Shown here: positions 41,769 through 49,093 of the stretch, piece by piece
Layout: every line of letters starts with the position of its first letter
Position numbering within the stretch: position 1 is the stretch's first letter
NCBI RefSeq assembly: GCF_000315055.1
Contig: NZ_BAER01000024.1
Span: 62,001-126,000, forward strand
Length of the DNA: 64,000 bases
Direction of reading: 5' to 3'
From: Paraglaciecola polaris LMG 21857
GTDB taxonomy: Bacteria > Pseudomonadota > Gammaproteobacteria > Enterobacterales > Alteromonadaceae
The notes under the pieces: model-generated
Seen by the model: the letters and a program-made list of their open reading frames with translations, nothing else
The model's database searches: none
Told to the model about the DNA's origin: nothing
Position numbers and translations under genes: made by a program

Positions 41769-41805
41769 AGCGCACAGCCATATAAAACACTATGGTGAGT
41801 GCGCT
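41769..41805. repeat. Imperfect inverted repeat between operator sites 2 and 3
   Basis: AGCGCAC (41769-41775) and GTGCGCT (41799-41805) are exact inverted copies, continued inward by CCAT / ATGG with one or two unpaired bases. The AT-rich loop contains TATAAAACACTATG. It could be a second regulator site or a 5'-leader hairpin. Confidence 0.5.
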
Positions 41806-41814
41806 CTAAGTTAT

Positions 41815-41826
41815 GCATACGTATGC
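41815..41826. promoter_or_regulatory. Candidate LacI-type operator, site 3
   Basis: GCATACGTATGC is a perfect 12-bp palindrome with the same core as sites 1 and 2, about 95 bases before the GH13 start at 41920. Confidence 0.65.
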
Positions 41827-41919
41827 TGTTTTACTCATTCGCAGGGCACTGCTAAGGTGTGCTCTTATGTCGTTAGTCTTAGGGTTGAAAACTCAATCCG
41901 TGTCTTAGGTTGCACTCTC

Positions 41920-43824
41920 ATGAATAAGTCATCATCATCCTTTTTGTTTCGAAGCCTAGGGCTTTCGCTTGCTAGTATCCTATATTGTCAAACTGCTTTT
42001 GCGGTTTGTGCAACCGATACTGATGCCTCCCCCAAAGGCCCGATTCAGCTTAATGCGCAAGGCGAGTTTGTACCCCAGTGGGCTAAGAAAGCCGTGTGGT
42101 ATCAAGTCTTCCCTGAGCGTTTTCGCGACGGCGACAGCAGCAACAATCCCACCAAGCAGGATCTGGTGGGTGCCGATCCTGCAGAGCCTCCCAAGGAATG
42201 GCAAGTACACCCTTGGGGCAGTGATTGGTTCGAATTACAAGCCTATGAACAAGCCAATGGCGAGAAAGAGTTATGGAAACACATGCTTAGACGCCGCTAT
42301 GGCGGCGACTTGCAAGGCATTATTGATAAGCTGGATTATTTGCAGGACATGGGGATTAATGCCCTGTATTTGAACCCGGTGTTTGACTCGCCGTCATTGC
42401 ATAAATACGATGCGGCCAGTTATCACCATATAGACCCAAATTTTGGCCCCGACCCTGAAGGGGACCGCAAGCTCATGGCGAGCGAAAACGCCACGGATCC
42501 AGCATCTTGGGTGTGGACCCAAGCCGACGAATTGGCTCTTAAGCTCATTAGCCAAGCCCATAAACGGGGTATTCAGGTGATTTTTGATGGGGTGTTCAAC
42601 CATATGGGGATCAATAGTTTTGCTTTTCAGGACCTCAAAAAAAATCAGCAAGATTCACCTTATAAAGACTGGTTTACGGTCACTTCCTGGGATGATGAAA
42701 AGGCCGGCACCACGTTTGCTTACGAGGGCTGGTTTGGCGTGCCTTCGTTGCCGGAGTTTAAAGAAGATGGAAAAGGCCTAGCACAGGGGCCTAAGGAGTA
42801 TATTTTTGCAGCCACTGAGCGCTGGATGAACCCCAAAGGTCAAGGTGCGGCGCAGGGCATAGACGGTTGGCGGCTGGACGTCGCGTTTTGTGTGGCCCAC
42901 GGTTTTTGGAAGGACTGGCGTAAACACGTGAAATCGATTAACCCAGATGCTTATCTGACTGCAGAAATAGTTGATACGCCAAAAAACGTTAAGCCATATA
43001 TGCAAGGTGACGAATTTGACGGCGAGATGAATTACAATTTCGCTTTTGCCAGTAGTGAGTTTTTTTTCAACCCCGGCGACATGAGTATTAGCCCGAGCGA
43101 ATTTGATACAAAGCTTCGTGAGATGCGTAACTTATATCCTAAAGGGGTAGCTTATGTTACCCAGAATTTGTTTGGTAGCCATGATGCTAACCGAATTGGT
43201 TCACATATAGTCAATCGCGGTATCGGTAATTTTGCCGATTGGGGAACCTATTTCAATTTATCCCAAGCCGCCAGTAATCCGGACTATCAGGTACGTAAAC
43301 CTAACGAGCAAGAGATCCGATTACAAAAGCTGTTTGCTGTGATGCAAATGACCTATGTGGGCGCACCGATGATTTATTATGGTGATGAAGTCGGTATGTG
43401 GGGCGGTAATGATCCTGATGACCGCAAACCTATGTTGTGGCCAGATATAGAATATGACGACGAAGTATATCTGCCCGATGGCAACAAGCGCCAACCAGAC
43501 AAGGTAAACATAAACACCGAGCTACAAGCTCATTATAAAAAGCTCATCCATATGCGTCACCAGAATCCAGCTTTGACCCTAGGTAGTTTCACTACTTTGC
43601 TTACAGATGATAAAAAGGATCTTTATGGCTACGAACGTGAATATCAGGGGCAACGTGTGTGGGTGATTTTTAACAACAGTGACCAAGAGCAGCAACTAAC
43701 CCTGGATAATCCTCAACATTATCAATTTACCGATAGTCTAAGCGGCGCCAAAATCACGCAACAGCAGGACGTTTTAAGTATAAGGTTACCGCGAAAATGG
43801 GCTGCGGTATTGGTCAAAGGATAA
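41920..43824 (+). CDS. Exported GH13 enzyme, cyclomaltodextrinase/neopullulanase-like
   Basis: A 634-aa alpha-amylase-family hydrolase with a signal peptide (MNKSSSSFLFRSLGLSLASI, cleavage after AFA), then WAKKAVWYQVFPERFRDGD, which is typical of cyclomaltodextrinase, neopullulanase and maltogenic amylase. Catalytic residues are Asp320 (GWRLDVAF), Glu349 (LTAEIVD) and Asp422 (GSHDANRI); a beta-sandwich C domain ends the protein. It lacks the large N domain of the classical cytoplasmic neopullulanases. It probably acts in the periplasm on imported maltodextrin or cyclodextrin. ATG 41920 is chosen because it opens a clean signal peptide; the in-frame extension to 41662 crosses the operators and is not coding. 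Confidence 0.88.
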   Translation: MNKSSSSFLFRSLGLSLASILYCQTAFAVCATDTDASPKGPIQLNAQGEFVPQWAKKAVWYQVFPERFRDGDSSNNPTKQDLVGADPAEPPKEWQVHPWGSDWFELQAYEQANGEKELWKHMLRRRYGGDLQGIIDKLDYLQDMGINALYLNPVFDSPSLHKYDAASYHHIDPNFGPDPEGDRKLMASENATDPASWVWTQADELALKLISQAHKRGIQVIFDGVFNHMGINSFAFQDLKKNQQDSPYKDWFTVTSWDDEKAGTTFAYEGWFGVPSLPEFKEDGKGLAQGPKEYIFAATERWMNPKGQGAAQGIDGWRLDVAFCVAHGFWKDWRKHVKSINPDAYLTAEIVDTPKNVKPYMQGDEFDGEMNYNFAFASSEFFFNPGDMSISPSEFDTKLREMRNLYPKGVAYVTQNLFGSHDANRIGSHIVNRGIGNFADWGTYFNLSQAASNPDYQVRKPNEQEIRLQKLFAVMQMTYVGAPMIYYGDEVGMWGGNDPDDRKPMLWPDIEYDDEVYLPDGNKRQPDKVNINTELQAHYKKLIHMRHQNPALTLGSFTTLLTDDKKDLYGYEREYQGQRVWVIFNNSDQEQQLTLDNPQHYQFTDSLSGAKITQQQDVLSIRLPRKWAAVLVKG

Positions 43825-43871
43825 CCTTCGCTCTGGAATAGTTCCATGATAGGGCCGATGCGCTGTGGCAA

Positions 43872-43896
43872 CTCCGTTGGGGCAACCCCGTCGGAG
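43872..43896. repeat. GC-rich hairpin downstream of the GH13 gene
   Basis: CTCCG..GGGG and CCCC..CGGAG pair around a CAA loop with a 2x2 internal mismatch. It has no T-run, so it may be a 3' stabiliser or a REP-like element; a search for further copies in the genome would tell. Confidence 0.4.
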
Positions 43897-44117
43897 CGAC
43901 CCCATCGTAGTAGGCAGCCATTGGAAAAGGTCAATCGGAGTCGCGTCTTTCGCAATGGCGCCTTAATGGCCTACTTAACAGTTTTCTAACTAAGAGATTG
44001 TCTTTACATTCAGATTTAGATTACAGATTCGGCTGAGGCCGAGCTTATAATTCCTCCCACATGCGATATTAATTAACTCGCTTTTCTCTGCTGTTAAGTA
44101 AAGATCTGGCAAGTCAT

Positions 44118-44337
44118 CGGCAGACAGTTGTGAATTCAAAATTGCCACTGGGAATTGGTCTACCGTTGATTTAGGTAGTGGCGGGAAGGCGCACAAGTCG
44201 TTATAGGTGAGCCTAAACTGCTCACCTATGCTGTGGCTGCTAACTTAATGATAGATATTCCCACTAGCGCAACCTATCGCTTCAGTGTGACAGGGCCTGA
44301 CCCATCAGCACCTACAGTGACGTTGACTGAGTTGTAG
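44118..44337 (+). pseudogene. Decayed C-terminal piece of a pullulanase/alpha-amylase-type protein
   Basis: One frame reads CEFKIATGNWSTVDLGSGG (from 44129), the pattern of a starch-enzyme beta-sandwich module in which FKIA-xWS is typical. After a one-base shift near 44200 another frame continues VVIGEPKLLTYAVAANLM and IDIPTSATYRFSVTGPDPS, ending TLTEL at TAG 44335-44337. Together they resemble a 70-80 residue module found beside GH13 domains. There is no start, and stops appear just upstream. A terminator 70 bases later suits the end of the lost gene. Family assignment is from pattern memory only. Confidence 0.5.
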
Positions 44338-44410
44338 CCATAATGTGGAAACAGGTGAAACCAGCGTAATTCCTTACGCTTTGTGGTTAATTTTCACTAA
44401 TTAAAACACA

Positions 44411-44437
44411 AACGCGATATGGATTATCGCGTTTTTT
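44411..44437 (+). terminator. Intrinsic terminator after the amylolytic remnant
   Basis: AACGCGATA / TATCGCGTT, a 9-bp stem with a TGGAT loop, followed by T6. It has no intact gene upstream, which fits the decay of the preceding gene. Confidence 0.85.
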
Positions 44438-44607
44438 ATTTGCGCATTTTACCCAGGCCCGATAGTGAAATTTTAAGTCAGTCAAGGGCCAAAGCCATAC
44501 CATAATGGGTAATAACACAAACCCGTTACCGATTTTGATTATCGAATTTACGTTGGATTTCCCTAAACTGTTTGTATGCATAAGCGCGATAACGAAAGAA
44601 AAATACG

Positions 44608-45468
44608 ATGAAACAGACAATTCAATTTATAGGGATGGTTGCCGCTACTTGTGCGGCTTTGACTAGCTGCACTAATAACAAGACAGATGAAACTCAGGCT
44701 GCAACACAATGGGTTTCACTTTTTAACGGTGAGGATCTTCAAGGCTGGCAAACGTATGTCAGTTATCAACCAAAAGATAGCAAGTACCAAGACCCTGATA
44801 ATATGCCGGTACGCGGAGTGAATAACGATCCTAAAGAAGTTTTTAGCGCACACGACGGTATGCTGCGTATATCCGGCGAAGAGTGGGGCGGGATCAGTAC
44901 AATTGAAGAGTACGGCAACTTTCATCTTAAATTCGATGTGAAGTGGGGAGATAAAAAATGGCCACCGAGAGTAAATTTACCCCGCGATAGTGGCGTTTTG
45001 TATTTTGCTGTAGGCGAACCAGGCCGTTCCATGAATCACTGGATGCGGAGTCACGAAATGCAAATTCAGGTGGGAGACAGCGGCGATTATCATAGTTTAG
45101 CTGGCGTATTGATTGATACGTACTGTGGTGACGCCCAGCAAGGAGACTGGCACTTTTACCGTTACGCGCCGGACATGCCCTTGTGTAAAAACATTGCCAA
45201 CAGAGTATTGAAATTAGGTGAGTTCGAGCACCCCGTAGGTCAATGGGATACTATGGAGGTCATCGCTGACGAAAACGTTGTGATCCATAAAGTTAACGGC
45301 CAGGAAGTATTTCGAGGCTATAACTCAAGGCAGAATATAGACGGGCAATACAAGCCCCTTACCAAGGGGAAAATTGAATTTCAATCGGAAGGCGCTGAAG
45401 TGTTTTATCGCAATATTCAAATTAAAACATTAGATAAGCCGATTAAGGATGCGGGTTCAAAAACCTGA
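44608..45468 (+). CDS. DUF1080 family lipoprotein (3-keto-disaccharide hydrolase-like)
   Basis: A 286-aa exported lipoprotein with the lipobox LTSC (Cys near residue 21). The body is a concanavalin-like beta-sandwich of the DUF1080 family: WVSLFNGEDLQGWQTY at the start, then GMLRISGEEWGGISTIEEYGNFHLKFDVKW, DSGVLYFAVGE and the C-terminal KGKIEFQSEGAEVFYRNIQI. Some DUF1080 proteins cleave 3-keto-glycosides; others have no proven activity. It lies between the starch locus and the sialate esterase-like gene and has no obvious link with either. The ribosome-binding site is weak. Confidence 0.85.
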   Translation: MKQTIQFIGMVAATCAALTSCTNNKTDETQAATQWVSLFNGEDLQGWQTYVSYQPKDSKYQDPDNMPVRGVNNDPKEVFSAHDGMLRISGEEWGGISTIEEYGNFHLKFDVKWGDKKWPPRVNLPRDSGVLYFAVGEPGRSMNHWMRSHEMQIQVGDSGDYHSLAGVLIDTYCGDAQQGDWHFYRYAPDMPLCKNIANRVLKLGEFEHPVGQWDTMEVIADENVVIHKVNGQEVFRGYNSRQNIDGQYKPLTKGKIEFQSEGAEVFYRNIQIKTLDKPIKDAGSKT

Positions 45469-45497
45469 GGTGAATAGTGAGGACAGCTAATGTGCAT

Positions 45498-45544
45498 TAT
45501 CCCAGTAGTGGTTATCGCTATTGGGAATAACCTCTACTGGGATA
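45498..45544. terminator. Long hairpin between convergent genes
   Basis: TATCCCAGTAG-T-GGTTAT on the left pairs with ATAACC-T-CTACTGGGATA on the right: 17 of 18 pairs, with an 11-base loop. It lies between the convergent DUF1080 and esterase genes. It is longer than usual for a terminator and lacks a T-run on either side. Confidence 0.55.
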
Positions 45545-45584
45545 CACTAGCATCTAGCAGACACCGATTTGTGTCAATCTTGCG

Positions 45585-47504
45585 TTATTTTGCGCTCACT
45601 TGCTCGGCCGCCCAAGTGTCACTCCGAAAGGGAACCGCGGGTAATTTTTCGCTATTAATCAAATTTGCCCTAGGGTTATCTGCCCAGGCATAACGTACCG
45701 CCACAGGCTGGCTGATTTCTGGATGAGACACTACTACGGTTTCGCCTTCAATGTGGGCTTGCGCTACCCGAAATACCTTGTCTTGACCGGCGATGATGAA
45801 TCCCTGTAGGGTTTGATTATCCACAGTACTGAGTTTACTCCCTTGATTAAAATGCACGATCCCTTGATGTGCTTTGACGTCGAGCCGCGTAAAATCGGGA
45901 CCACTTGGGATTATTGGTAAACCATATACTTTGCTGGCGGCTTGGCGCCATAATCGCTCACCAACTTGCCGCTTCTGCTTAGGATGCACATTGTCTGCTT
46001 CACCCACATCAATAGCCACAGCCATTCCCGTATGAGGTACGTCTAATGTCTGGCGTTGTGCATCACGCAGATACGCCCATGCACTATCGGGCTGCAGGTC
46101 TTGTTGAGGTAAATACGCTGCCAATTGAACGAATATAAATGGCATGTCCGGTGCTTGTGCTTGGTCTCGCCAATTGCTGATCAGATTGCTAAATAAGGTG
46201 TGATAGTAGACTTGTTTGTTGACGTTACTTTCCCCCTGATACCAAATGACACCTTGAGCCGTGTAAGGTAATAAAGGATAGATCATGGCATTGTACAAAA
46301 AACTTGGGGTAAAGGTGTAATTCATCACTTTAGGCATGGGCGGCTCAATGTTATTACTCATTCGCCAATGCTGGGCAATATCCGTTTTTTTACCATTGAT
46401 ACTCAACCATATTTTGTTATTTTTACCCACCAATACCTGATTGTCCCAATCGCTATTAACGCGTAAGACAATAATATTATTGCCTTTTTTTAATAAATCT
46501 AGGGGAATTTGATGAATAGAACTACTGTCCTCCCAATTTTCAGTGGCGATATGCTGACCGTTAACAAAAATAAAGGCATTTTGAACAATATCGCCAAAAC
46601 TCAACATAATGGGGGAGGTCGGTAAGGCGGGTAAGGTAAAATCGCGGCGTAACCATACGAAGTGATGCAGCGGGCTTTTATTTGGTAAATCAATAGTTTG
46701 CCATGAGCTATCATCATATTCGATGTTCGCTGCGCCAACGCTTAACGCACCTTGAAGATCGTTTATGCGTTGCCACTTTTGTTCAATTTGTTTTGTATTG
46801 GCGGCTAATACCTCGGGCCAATCGTGCCGGGCTTTAACCTTTGCACTTTGCGCTTCATATCCAGCAGTCTTGGCAACGGTTTCGATATCTATCCAAGACT
46901 CAGCTGGTGTACCACCCCAATTACTTTCAATGATGCCAACGGCAACCTGTTCTTGTGCTTGCAATTTTCTAGCAAAAAACCAGGCTACAGCGGAAAAATA
47001 GCCAACGGAATCGGGCGAAGCCAATTGCCAATGGCTGGGTGGTAAATGGGTTTGTTTTGTTGCCGCTAGGGTATCAGGCACATCAAAAAAACGTATGAGT
47101 GGGTGATGAGCGGATGCAATTTCTTGCTCGTTACCGACCACATCACCCTTTAATTTCCACTCCATGTTGGATTGGCCGCTCGCGATCCACACCTCACCAA
47201 AATACACATCATTAATCGTCTTAATATCATCTGCGCTTACGGTCAGGGTAAAGGGGCCTGCTTTGGCATGGGCAGGCAGGTTAATTTGCCATCGGCCATC
47301 AGCACCGACGTCAGTACGATAATGCTTATCGAGCAAACTAACAGTCACTTGCTGGTTAGCCTGACCTTCGCCCCAGATACGAACAGGTTTATCCCGTTGT
47401 AATACCATGTGATCAGAAAATAAAGGGGATAATGTCAGTGCGTGTGCATGAATACTGCTCATTAAAAAAATACATCCTATAAATATGGTGTGTCCCATCG
47501 CCAT
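45585..47504 (-). CDS. Sialate O-acetylesterase-like carbohydrate esterase
   Basis: A 639-aa secreted SGNH-type esterase. A signal peptide (to about residue 22, IHAHA) is followed by a beta-domain (LSPLFSDHMVLQRDKPVRIWG), the nucleophile motif ASGQSNMEW (Ser near residue 110), an inserted jelly-roll (~240-370; FVNGQHIATENW), WYQGESNVN, and the C-terminal catalytic Asp-His in DNVHPKQKRQ. The SASA family removes O-acetyl groups from sialic acids, but bacterial polysaccharide-locus members act on acetylated xylan or other glycans, so the substrate is open. It converges with the DUF1080 gene. Confidence 0.9.
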   Translation of the reverse strand: MAMGHTIFIGCIFLMSSIHAHALTLSPLFSDHMVLQRDKPVRIWGEGQANQQVTVSLLDKHYRTDVGADGRWQINLPAHAKAGPFTLTVSADDIKTINDVYFGEVWIASGQSNMEWKLKGDVVGNEQEIASAHHPLIRFFDVPDTLAATKQTHLPPSHWQLASPDSVGYFSAVAWFFARKLQAQEQVAVGIIESNWGGTPAESWIDIETVAKTAGYEAQSAKVKARHDWPEVLAANTKQIEQKWQRINDLQGALSVGAANIEYDDSSWQTIDLPNKSPLHHFVWLRRDFTLPALPTSPIMLSFGDIVQNAFIFVNGQHIATENWEDSSSIHQIPLDLLKKGNNIIVLRVNSDWDNQVLVGKNNKIWLSINGKKTDIAQHWRMSNNIEPPMPKVMNYTFTPSFLYNAMIYPLLPYTAQGVIWYQGESNVNKQVYYHTLFSNLISNWRDQAQAPDMPFIFVQLAAYLPQQDLQPDSAWAYLRDAQRQTLDVPHTGMAVAIDVGEADNVHPKQKRQVGERLWRQAASKVYGLPIIPSGPDFTRLDVKAHQGIVHFNQGSKLSTVDNQTLQGFIIAGQDKVFRVAQAHIEGETVVVSHPEISQPVAVRYAWADNPRANLINSEKLPAVPFRSDTWAAEQVSAK

Positions 47505-47643
47505 TCCTTTTTTACCTGTAACAGATAGTCGCTGCCAAAAATGCTTGTAGTAATCACAATATTACGGGTTCGTTAAGGGTTATCATTTACGATTTTTGTT
47601 TTTATAGTTCGAGTCGTTCGCATTTTGGCAGTTAAAATAACGT

Positions 47644-47937
47644 ATGCGTCGTTTCAGATTTTTAGCGCGAAGCAATATGTATTGCTTCTTAAACGAGAAT
47701 GCTAAAAAGAATTATTTTTTTAGTCAAAACGAACGCCTATTTACCGATTCTGCGTGCATAGAGGCGCAAGGCGTTTTTCGGGTAATTCCCTTGGGGGAAT
47801 GTTTAATTGTGCCAACCCCAGGAGTCGTTGCTTATGCAATATCGAAGGAATTGCTGTTGTGTTATCTAAACACTAATTGGGATTTTCAACGCCGGCCCCC
47901 AATACGATTGCCCATTCATTTACCTGCCAGCTTTTGA
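47644..47937 (+). CDS. Doubtful small protein, 97 aa
   Basis: An ATG-started frame encoding MRRFRFLARSNMYCFLNENA and a central IPLGECLIVPTPGVVAYAI. I recognise no family. There is no convincing ribosome-binding site, and the last 65 bases overlap the 3' end of the yciI-like gene on the other strand. It may be spurious; it is kept at low confidence because it is the only long frame in the gap 47505-47872. Confidence 0.22.
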   Translation: MRRFRFLARSNMYCFLNENAKKNYFFSQNERLFTDSACIEAQGVFRVIPLGECLIVPTPGVVAYAISKELLLCYLNTNWDFQRRPPIRLPIHLPASF

Positions 47938-48166
47938 CTAATCCATTGAGCACATAAGGATCTTGAGCTGCAAAATCTTCAGCCACTTTGGCTGAACTGC
48001 CCTCGAACAATAAGGCTGCGCCGAGTGTCGGCTCTGTTAATGCACCACCTAATCGTAACTCACCACGAGATACAGCAGATAACGCAAGTTTTAGGTGTTT
48101 TTCACGAAACGCTGCGCGCTTTTGTAAATACTCAGGTACCACATCATAGGTTAATAAATAATACAC
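47873..48166 (-). CDS. YciI family protein
   Basis: A 97-aa single-domain protein with a ferredoxin-like fold: MYYLLTYDVVPEYLQKRAAFREKHLKLALSAV is the family N terminus with the conserved His of REKHL, followed by GELRLGGALTEP and a C-terminal NEWAIVLG. The biochemical role of YciI proteins is not settled; several are linked to dechlorination or act as small accessory domains. ATG 48166 has AAGGAGAT just upstream on the minus strand, a strong ribosome-binding site. Confidence 0.85.
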   Translation of the reverse strand: MYYLLTYDVVPEYLQKRAAFREKHLKLALSAVSRGELRLGGALTEPTLGAALLFEGSSAKVAEDFAAQDPYVLNGLVKSWQVNEWAIVLGAGVENPN

Positions 48167-48287
48167 TTAGATCTCCTTATTTACAGGGCCGCGAGAAGCA
48201 GTATAACGGTTTACCCGATCTGCTTATCAATAATCTACCCAAGGCAATAATGCACATTGAGCTGAATGTTACTTGCCCATACCTAGC

Positions 48288-48727
48288 TTAGCCAGTCGCG
48301 AGAGTTAAAAAGTAATGATAAAAGCCATCATCCTTTTTATACCCTATCGATTCATATAATGCTTGCGCATTAACATTCTCGAATACCGTGGTTAAGGTGA
48401 TACCTTTTGAATGGGAACTTGTCGCTAACGTCTTGGTCGCGACTAGCCGTTTTTTAGCGAGCCCTAATCGACTCGAGTTTGCAGCAACAAACAGATCATT
48501 TAATACTCAATTAGACTGAGCGGAAATAGACGAAAAAGTAGAGTGAAGCTGAGTAAAACCCAGTGCGTTTCCGCAGCTGTTATAGGCAATAAAGATAACA
48601 GATTGTTCATTTTTAATACGCTGATAAATGAAATTAGTCGCTAAATCTACATCTGATGTTTGCTGATAAAAACCGATAAGCATCAAATGATGCGCTTACG
48701 TCTTGTACATTTTCTAACGTTGCGCGT
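48288..48727 (-). pseudogene. GNAT acetyltransferase remnant
   Basis: On the minus strand, fragments in two frames line up as one GNAT: IRRATLENVQDVSASFDAYR, then after a frameshift FYQQTSDVDLATNFIYQRI and IAYNSCGNALGFTQL, then an in-frame TGA where Trp is expected (SN-stop-VLNDLFVAAN). The fragments continue RLGLAKKRLVATKTLA and NAQALYESIGYKKDDGFYHY to the stop at 48288-48290. No start codon remains at the 5' end, which abuts an aldehyde dehydrogenase remnant. At least one frameshift, one nonsense codon and the lost start make it inactive. Confidence 0.75.
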
Positions 48728-48728
48728 C

Positions 48729-48957
48729 TTATGCTAAGCGATCGGCAATCTTTAACAACATGTTGGAGCGTTCTTGAACTGACATTTTACCCCGTACTAC
48801 TTTTGCTGCATGAGTGGGGTCGAGCACCAATTCGATGCCTTCAGCGCTTGAGCGAGGGATCTCGCAAAACGCTTGTCAGTAACCGGTGTCAGATTTTTAA
48901 AATACCCCCTTAGGGGCAAAAAAAGCCAATGCTTTGTTTCTGGAACTAGAATAGGCG
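48729..48957 (-). pseudogene. Aldehyde dehydrogenase N-terminal remnant
   Basis: On the minus strand, GYFKNLTPVTDK (one frame) is followed in another frame by FCEIPRSSAEGIELVL, DPTHAAKVVRGKMSVQERS and NMLLKIADRLA, then a stop at 48729-48731. This matches the first ~80 residues of the AldB/ExaC type of aldehyde dehydrogenase (FxNxxPVTG...IPRSxAEDIELALDAAHAAK). The catalytic Cys and Glu domains, some 400 residues, are missing; the break joins the GNAT remnant directly. It is the relic of a deletion. Confidence 0.7.
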
Positions 48958-49032
48958 GTAGTGGTATGTAAACACCCAACGCTAGGCTAAACGCGCACTA
49001 CAGTAAGTATTATCAATAGAGATAAACCAAAA

Positions 49033-49059
49033 CCCTCGCTAACGGCGAGGGCTGATATT
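49033..49059. terminator. Intrinsic terminator near the SDR gene
   Basis: CCCTCGC / GCGAGGG (49033-49039, 49045-49051) with a short loop, a T5 tail on the right after CTGATA and A/T-rich sequence on the left. It serves the NAD(P)-binding protein gene (-) and any transcript from the left. Confidence 0.65.
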
Positions 49060-49093
49060 TTTCCTGATGGCAAAGGGCGTCCACACTATGTGT

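Larger units (their letters stand above)
41548..41919. promoter_or_regulatory. Divergent regulatory region of the two GH13 genes
   Basis: A 372-base gap between the CGTase-like gene (-) and the second GH13 gene (+). It contains two copies of the ATACGTAT palindrome (41689-41706 and 41815-41826, centres 123 bases apart) and between them a long imperfect inverted repeat at 41769-41805. Two operator copies at this spacing could permit looping by a LacI-type tetramer. The minus-strand gene has GGAG as ribosome-binding site; the plus-strand gene has only a weak AGG. Confidence 0.6.
43825..44607. other. Intergenic stretch with gene remnant and hairpins
   Basis: 783 bases with no intact gene. It holds a GC-rich hairpin (43872-43896), the remnant of an amylolytic-protein domain (44118-44337), and a strong terminator (44411-44437). 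A 68-codon frame on the minus strand at 43990-44196 is the shadow of the remnant. Confidence 0.6.

Noticed and set aside
41662-41919. In-frame N-terminal extension of the GH13 gene up to 41662
   Set aside because: It would run across both candidate operators and place the signal peptide in the middle of the protein; ATG 41920 opens the signal peptide cleanly.
43990-44196. 68-codon frame on the minus strand after the GH13 gene
   Set aside because: It is antisense to the amylolytic remnant, whose plus-strand frames resemble a known kind of module; it has no ribosome-binding site.
48025-48979. Several short frames (for example 48025-48291 and 48731-48913 on +, 48797-48979 on -)
   Set aside because: They are shadows of yciI and of the two pseudogene remnants, and no frame reads as a complete protein.
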